NCBI GenBank assembly: GCA_900546835.1
Contig: UREH01000024.1
Location: 1 to 19,106 of the forward strand
DNA from: an uncultured Porphyromonadaceae bacterium
Lineage (GTDB): Bacteria; Bacteroidota; Bacteroidia; Bacteroidales; Muribaculaceae
Reading direction: 5' to 3'
Length of the DNA: 19,106 bases
The notes beneath the pieces were generated by a model. The model saw nothing but the letters and a program-made list of their open reading frames with translations, did no database searches and had not been told where the DNA came from. Positions within the stretch are counted from its first letter, which is position 1; each line of letters begins with the position of its first letter. This document shows, piece after piece, positions 15,496 through 19,106 of this stretch. A program made the translations under genes and the position numbers.

Positions 15496-16245
15496 ATGGT
15501 TCTGATAAAATCGCTCGAGCAGCTTGGCCAGTATTCGCTTCTGATGAAGCGTACGTTCTCGCTGCCTGACAAATGGAATATATTCGGGCGCCGCACGATT
15601 CAGGAGATAATCAAGCTCGGAGTGGACTCCATTCCACTTGTGATTGTGATATCCCTTTTCATCGGTGCGGTGATTACCATACAGATGCAACTCAACGTAT
15701 CGTCGCCTCTGATTCCGGCATATTCGGTCGGCCTGGCTACCCGCGATATCGTTCTGCTTGAGTTTTCGAATTCGATTCTTTGCCTGATTCTGGCCGGGAA
15801 AGTCGGTTCCAATATCGCGTCCGAGATAGGCACCATGCGCGTGACCGAGCAAATTGATGCCCTCGATATCATGGGGGTAAACTCGGCCAACTATCTTATT
15901 CTCCCGAAAATTGTGGCATTTGTGGCTTTCATGCCTGTGCTTGTGGTGTTCTGTATCGCGACATCGTTTGTAGGCGGCTGGTTCGTTGCTGTTTTTACGG
16001 ATCTTATCAGCGTCTCCAGATATGTGTATGGGCTTCAGGCTATGTTCCAGGAATGGTACGTATGGTATGGTCTTATCAAAAGCCTTTTCTTTGCGTTCAT
16101 CATCGCATCGGTTGCATCGTATTTCGGCTACTATGTGAAGGGGGGCGCTCTCGAAGTGGGAAAGGCGAGCACAAACGCTGTGGTTTCAAGCAGTATCCTG
16201 ATTCTTCTGTTTGATGTACTACTTACTAAACTTCTGCTGCAATGA
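15496..16245 (+). CDS. mlaE: MlaE-family ABC transporter permease
   Basis: Integral inner-membrane permease of the MCE/Mla lipid transport family, which moves phospholipids between the inner and outer membranes. The 249-residue product is of family size. Hydrophobic segments lie at about 45-65, 85-101, 137-160, 190-212 and 225-248. The family hallmark between segments is GSNIASEIGTMRVTEQIDALDIMGVN (about 104-129, with Glu110, Glu118 and Asp121), the coupling region. ATG 15496 is 37 nt after an exact -7 box. The stop overlaps the mlaF start by 4 bp (ATGA), so the two are translationally linked. The direction of lipid movement cannot be told from sequence. Confidence 0.92.
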   Translation: MVLIKSLEQLGQYSLLMKRTFSLPDKWNIFGRRTIQEIIKLGVDSIPLVIVISLFIGAVITIQMQLNVSSPLIPAYSVGLATRDIVLLEFSNSILCLILAGKVGSNIASEIGTMRVTEQIDALDIMGVNSANYLILPKIVAFVAFMPVLVVFCIATSFVGGWFVAVFTDLISVSRYVYGLQAMFQEWYVWYGLIKSLFFAFIIASVASYFGYYVKGGALEVGKASTNAVVSSSILILLFDVLLTKLLLQ

Positions 16246-17021
16246 TTGAGGTAAGGAATATAACTAAATCGTTCGACGGGAAGACTATTCTCCACGACGT
16301 CAGCGCGAAGTTCTACAGCGGTAAGACAAATCTCATAATCGGGCAGAGCGGCTCGGGAAAGACCGTGCTGATGAAGTCCATTGTGGGGCTTGTGCGTCCG
16401 GAAGAAGGAGAAATCCTTTACGACGGACGTGATTTCATGAAAATGAAGACAGACCAGGTGAAGAAGCTGCGCCAGGAAATCGGAATGCTGTTTCAAGGGT
16501 CGGCTTTGTTCGATTCGGAAACCGTGCTTGGCAATGTCATGTTCCCGCTGGTGATGTTTTCCGATATGAGTCGCGACGAAATGCTGGATCGCGCGCGCTT
16601 CTGTCTGGAGCGTGTAAATCTTAAGGGCGCCGAGTCCAAATACCCCTCGGAGATTTCCGGCGGCATGCAGAAGCGCGTGGCTATTGCCCGCGCCATCGCC
16701 CTGAATCCTCGCTACCTCTTCTGCGATGAGCCTAACTCCGGGCTCGACCCGAAGACGTCGATTCTTATAGATGAGCTGCTTCACGACATCACCCATGAAT
16801 ATAATATCACCACGATTATTAATACCCACGACATGAACTCGGTGCTTGGCATTGGTGAGAATATCGTATTCATCAACAAGGGATACCGTGAGTGGGTAGG
16901 CGACAAGGAACGGATCTTCACCACTGCCAACGAAGCTCTTAATGACTTTGTGTTCGCAACCCGTCTGTTCCAGGAAGTTAAGGATTATATAATCGAGCAT
17001 GGGAAGCGTGCTTCCGAATGA
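16242..17021 (+). CDS. mlaF: MlaF-family ABC transporter ATP-binding protein
   Basis: Cytoplasmic ATPase partner of the MlaE permease. The 259-residue product shows Walker A GQSGSGKT (34-41), the Q-loop in MLFQGSALF (82-90), the family-typical signature ISGGMQKR (138-145), Walker B YLFCDEP (158-164) and NSGLDP, and the H-loop His196 in NTHDM. SGGMQKR rather than SGGQQQR is characteristic of MlaF-type ATPases. It overlaps mlaE by 4 bp. In Proteobacteria the MCE-domain gene mlaD follows. Here the next gene is a relA homologue, so the periplasmic MCE partner must be elsewhere or absent. Confidence 0.93.
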   Translation: MIEVRNITKSFDGKTILHDVSAKFYSGKTNLIIGQSGSGKTVLMKSIVGLVRPEEGEILYDGRDFMKMKTDQVKKLRQEIGMLFQGSALFDSETVLGNVMFPLVMFSDMSRDEMLDRARFCLERVNLKGAESKYPSEISGGMQKRVAIARAIALNPRYLFCDEPNSGLDPKTSILIDELLHDITHEYNITTIINTHDMNSVLGIGENIVFINKGYREWVGDKERIFTTANEALNDFVFATRLFQEVKDYIIEHGKRASE

Positions 17022-17024
17022 TTT

Positions 17025-17053
17025 GCATAGCCGGTGGTGTTCACTGGCTATGT
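17025..17053 (+). other. Hairpin in the mlaF-relA gap
   Basis: Starting 4 nt after the mlaF stop: GCATAGCC (17025-17032) pairs with GGCTATGT (17046-17053), one G-T wobble, then a 1x1 mismatch and an inner GTG/CAC stem around GTGTT. There are eight outer and three inner pairs. No T-tract follows, so it may be a weak or Rho-assisted terminator, an attenuator, or an mRNA-stabilising 3' structure. Confidence 0.45.
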
Positions 17054-17084
17054 GCGTCTTGATTTAGAATATCGGTATATCGAA

Positions 17085-19106
17085 ATGAAACCATCCGTAA
17101 CCCCCGACAATATTCGTCCGACAGTAGATGGTGGAAACCGTTTGCGTGCCGACGAGCTGAATGCTCTGCGGTCTGATTTCGCAGCACTGCTGCGCGCTAC
17201 GGCCCAGGTGGCCGAACCCTCCGATGGTGTGGCGCTGCGCCCGCTTCTTGCCTCGGGCGAGCGGGCAGGTGCATTCCGCCGCGACCGTTTTGGCAACTCA
17301 CAACTTACGCGTGCAATCCGGTCGGCTGTGGCACTTTGCGAGAATGTGAGTCCGGACCGCAATATGGTGGTGGCGCAACTGCTTTATCCCTTATGTCAGT
17401 CGGAATATATTACTCCCGAAGGGGTGGAGAACGTCTGGGGTGCCGATATTGCCAAAATGGTGCGTGGTCTGCTTAAGGTTTCCACACTTTACAGTCGCGG
17501 TACGGCTGCCGACAGTGAGAATTTCCGCCGCCTGCTGCTGGTTTTTGCCGAGGATATCCGCGTGATAATCATCATGATTGTCAATCGCCTCGTATTGATG
17601 CGGCTTATCAACCATCATCCCGACGAGGAGTCGGTCAAGTCCATAGCCTACGAGGCTAATTATCTGTATGCCTCTTTGGCGCATCGGCTCGGGCTGTATA
17701 AGATAAAGAGCGATCTTGAGGATATGTCGCTGAAGTATACCGACCGTGAGACGTATACCTCGATTGCGCGTCAGCTCAACGAACGTAAAAACGCCCGCGA
17801 CGCTTATATTTCCGCATTTATCGGGCCTGTGAAAGCCAAACTCGAGTCGCTTGGCTTGAAATTCGATATAAAGGGTCGTACGAAGTCTATATTCTCCATC
17901 TGGAACAAGATGAAGAAGCAGAAGAACGACATTGACCACATCTACGATCTCTTTGCTATCCGCATTATTATCGATACGCCTCCGGAGCGCGAGAAAACCG
18001 ACTGCTGGATGGCGTATTCTGTGGTTACGGACATGTATCGCCCTAATCCTTCGAGAATGAAGGACTGGATATCCATTCCTAAATCGAATGGATACGAGAG
18101 TCTGCATATCACCGTGGCCGGCCCCGAGGGCAAATGGGTCGAGGTGCAGATTCGTACCCGACGTATGGATCTGGTTGCGGAAAAAGGTCTGGCTGCCCAT
18201 TGGCGATACAAAGGAATCAAGAGCGAGTCTAACCTCGATACGTGGATGAACAATGTTCGTGATATCCTTGAAACGGCCGAACAGGGTCCGATGGAACTGA
18301 TGCGGAACTTCAAGATGGACATCTACGACAAGGAAGTTTTCGTATTTACACCGAAAGGCGACCTTTACCGCCTTCCTGCCGGTGCCACATTGCTTGATTT
18401 CGCGTTTGCCGTTCATTCGCGTCTCGGATGCAGTTGTAGCGGTGGGCGTGTGAACCATAAAAACGAGAAGCTGGCCTATCGGCTGCATAGCGGCGATACT
18501 GTCGAGATTCTGACTTCGTCGAATCAAGTGCCCAAACAGGACTGGCTCAACATCGTAGTCACGTCAAAGGCACGGAATAAAATACGTCAGGCTCTCAAGG
18601 AGCAGGCCAACCGCTCGGCGGAGCTCGGGAAGGAGATGCTGCAGCGGCGGTTCAAGAACCGTAAAATCGAGATCGACGAGTCTACATTGAGCAAGCTCAT
18701 CAAGAAGATGGGGTTCAAGACGACCACCGACTTCTTCAATGACATAGCCGACGGTCGACTCGACACCAACGCTGTGGCTGAGCGTTATGTCGCTCTCGAC
18801 ACTCAGCTACATGATGCGGTGGAACATCCGCGCAGGGTGTCGGCCGAGGAGTTTTCGTTGCAGTCGCAGGATACGGCCCCTGACGCCTCGGATTCAGGAA
18901 AGAGCGGAGCTTCATCGGATGTGCTTGTGATTGGCAACGATATCAAGGGGATGAAATACCGTTTCGCACGCTGTTGCAATCCCATCTATGGCGACGAGGT
19001 GTTCGGATTCATATCGTCGGAAGGTGTAATCAAAATACACCGCACGGACTGCCCCAACGCACGCAATATCCGCGAGCGCTATCCTTACCGTATGATTGCG
19101 ACAAGA
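17085..19106 (+). CDS. relA: Long RelA/SpoT-type (p)ppGpp synthetase, 3' end cut by window edge
   Basis: Stringent-response enzyme making (p)ppGpp from ATP and GTP/GDP. ATG 17085 is followed by 674 open codons to the edge. The N-terminal HD hydrolase fold is degenerate: the usual HD pair is YP (Tyr101-Pro102 in LLYPLCQ), and the later DRLHNM block reads NRLVLM (167-172), so hydrolysis is unlikely. The synthetase part looks intact: GRTKSIFSIWNKM (264-276), YDLFAIRI (287-294), SNGYESLH (334-341), EVQIRT (353-358), AAHWRYK (370-376). The TGS domain covers about 414-475, with FAFAVHSRLG. A zinc-finger region follows with Cys630, Cys631, His652, Cys656. The ACT domain is presumably beyond the edge. 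This is the RelA-like (synthetase-only) pattern. I use relA for that reason, though a formal relA/spoT assignment needs a tree. Confidence 0.93.
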   Translation, partial: MKPSVTPDNIRPTVDGGNRLRADELNALRSDFAALLRATAQVAEPSDGVALRPLLASGERAGAFRRDRFGNSQLTRAIRSAVALCENVSPDRNMVVAQLLYPLCQSEYITPEGVENVWGADIAKMVRGLLKVSTLYSRGTAADSENFRRLLLVFAEDIRVIIIMIVNRLVLMRLINHHPDEESVKSIAYEANYLYASLAHRLGLYKIKSDLEDMSLKYTDRETYTSIARQLNERKNARDAYISAFIGPVKAKLESLGLKFDIKGRTKSIFSIWNKMKKQKNDIDHIYDLFAIRIIIDTPPEREKTDCWMAYSVVTDMYRPNPSRMKDWISIPKSNGYESLHITVAGPEGKWVEVQIRTRRMDLVAEKGLAAHWRYKGIKSESNLDTWMNNVRDILETAEQGPMELMRNFKMDIYDKEVFVFTPKGDLYRLPAGATLLDFAFAVHSRLGCSCSGGRVNHKNEKLAYRLHSGDTVEILTSSNQVPKQDWLNIVVTSKARNKIRQALKEQANRSAELGKEMLQRRFKNRKIEIDESTLSKLIKKMGFKTTTDFFNDIADGRLDTNAVAERYVALDTQLHDAVEHPRRVSAEEFSLQSQDTAPDASDSGKSGASSDVLVIGNDIKGMKYRFARCCNPIYGDEVFGFISSEGVIKIHRTDCPNARNIRERYPYRMIATR

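Noticed and set aside
16131..17000. 289-codon minus-strand frame over mlaE and mlaF
   Set aside because: Shadow of two well-supported ABC transporter genes on the other strand.
17391..18527. 378-codon open frame antisense to the relA homologue
   Set aside because: It mirrors the intact synthetase and TGS coding region; long antisense frames are common in DNA of this composition.

Overview
The window is ordinary chromosomal core DNA from a member of the Bacteroidota, most likely the order Bacteroidales. Muribaculaceae is a guess from protein flavour and moderate GC, not something the sequence proves. Three things point to the phylum. There are several matches to its promoter consensus (-33 TTTG, about 19-20 nt, -7 TAnnTTTG). 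Most start codons lack a clear Shine-Dalgarno and follow A/T-rich DNA. The gene order lpxD-lpxC, with lpxC still open at the window edge, fits the lpxC/fabZ fusion seen in this group.

Layout. Positions 1-1995 (minus) hold lpxC (partial) and lpxD, two early lipid A genes. Positions 1996-2313 are a gene-free spacer with several small inverted and direct repeats. Positions 2314-6174 (minus) hold a translation cluster read thrS > infC > rpmI > rplT. It starts at a promoter near 6144 and ends in a perfect 17-bp hairpin terminator at 2314-2351. Positions 6220-9194 (plus) hold uvrA, divergent from thrS. recR (9184-9807, minus) meets uvrA tail to tail with an 11-bp overlap. A back-to-back promoter pair at 9849-9926 drives recR one way and panC, panD, ffh and folD the other way (10002-13588, plus), ending in a terminator at 13611-13656. 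After a repeat-like spacer come lptB and udk (13849-15356, minus). Then come mlaE-mlaF, overlapping by 4 bp, and a long relA/spoT homologue that runs off the right edge (15496-19106, plus).

How the genes fit together. lpxC and lpxD (lipid A synthesis), lptB (LPS export ATPase) and mlaEF (phospholipid transport) all serve the Gram-negative outer membrane. thrS, infC, rpmI, rplT, ffh and relA belong to translation, protein targeting and the stringent response. panC and panD supply pantothenate for CoA, folD one-carbon units, and udk pyrimidine salvage. uvrA and recR are DNA repair.

I found no CRISPR array, insertion sequence, phage gene, tRNA, rRNA or defence system, and no clear new system. 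The points most worth a second look are modest: a repetitive Pro/Arg/Gly/Ser-rich extension on IF-3, a structured rpmI-rplT spacer, a long thrS leader with a CGU-bearing hairpin, two repeat-like spacers, MlaEF without an adjacent MlaD, and a RelA/SpoT protein whose HD hydrolase residues are gone. Three genes (uvrA, recR, panC) have longest-ORF starts that lie upstream of, or inside, their own promoter or leader, so shorter starts are given here.
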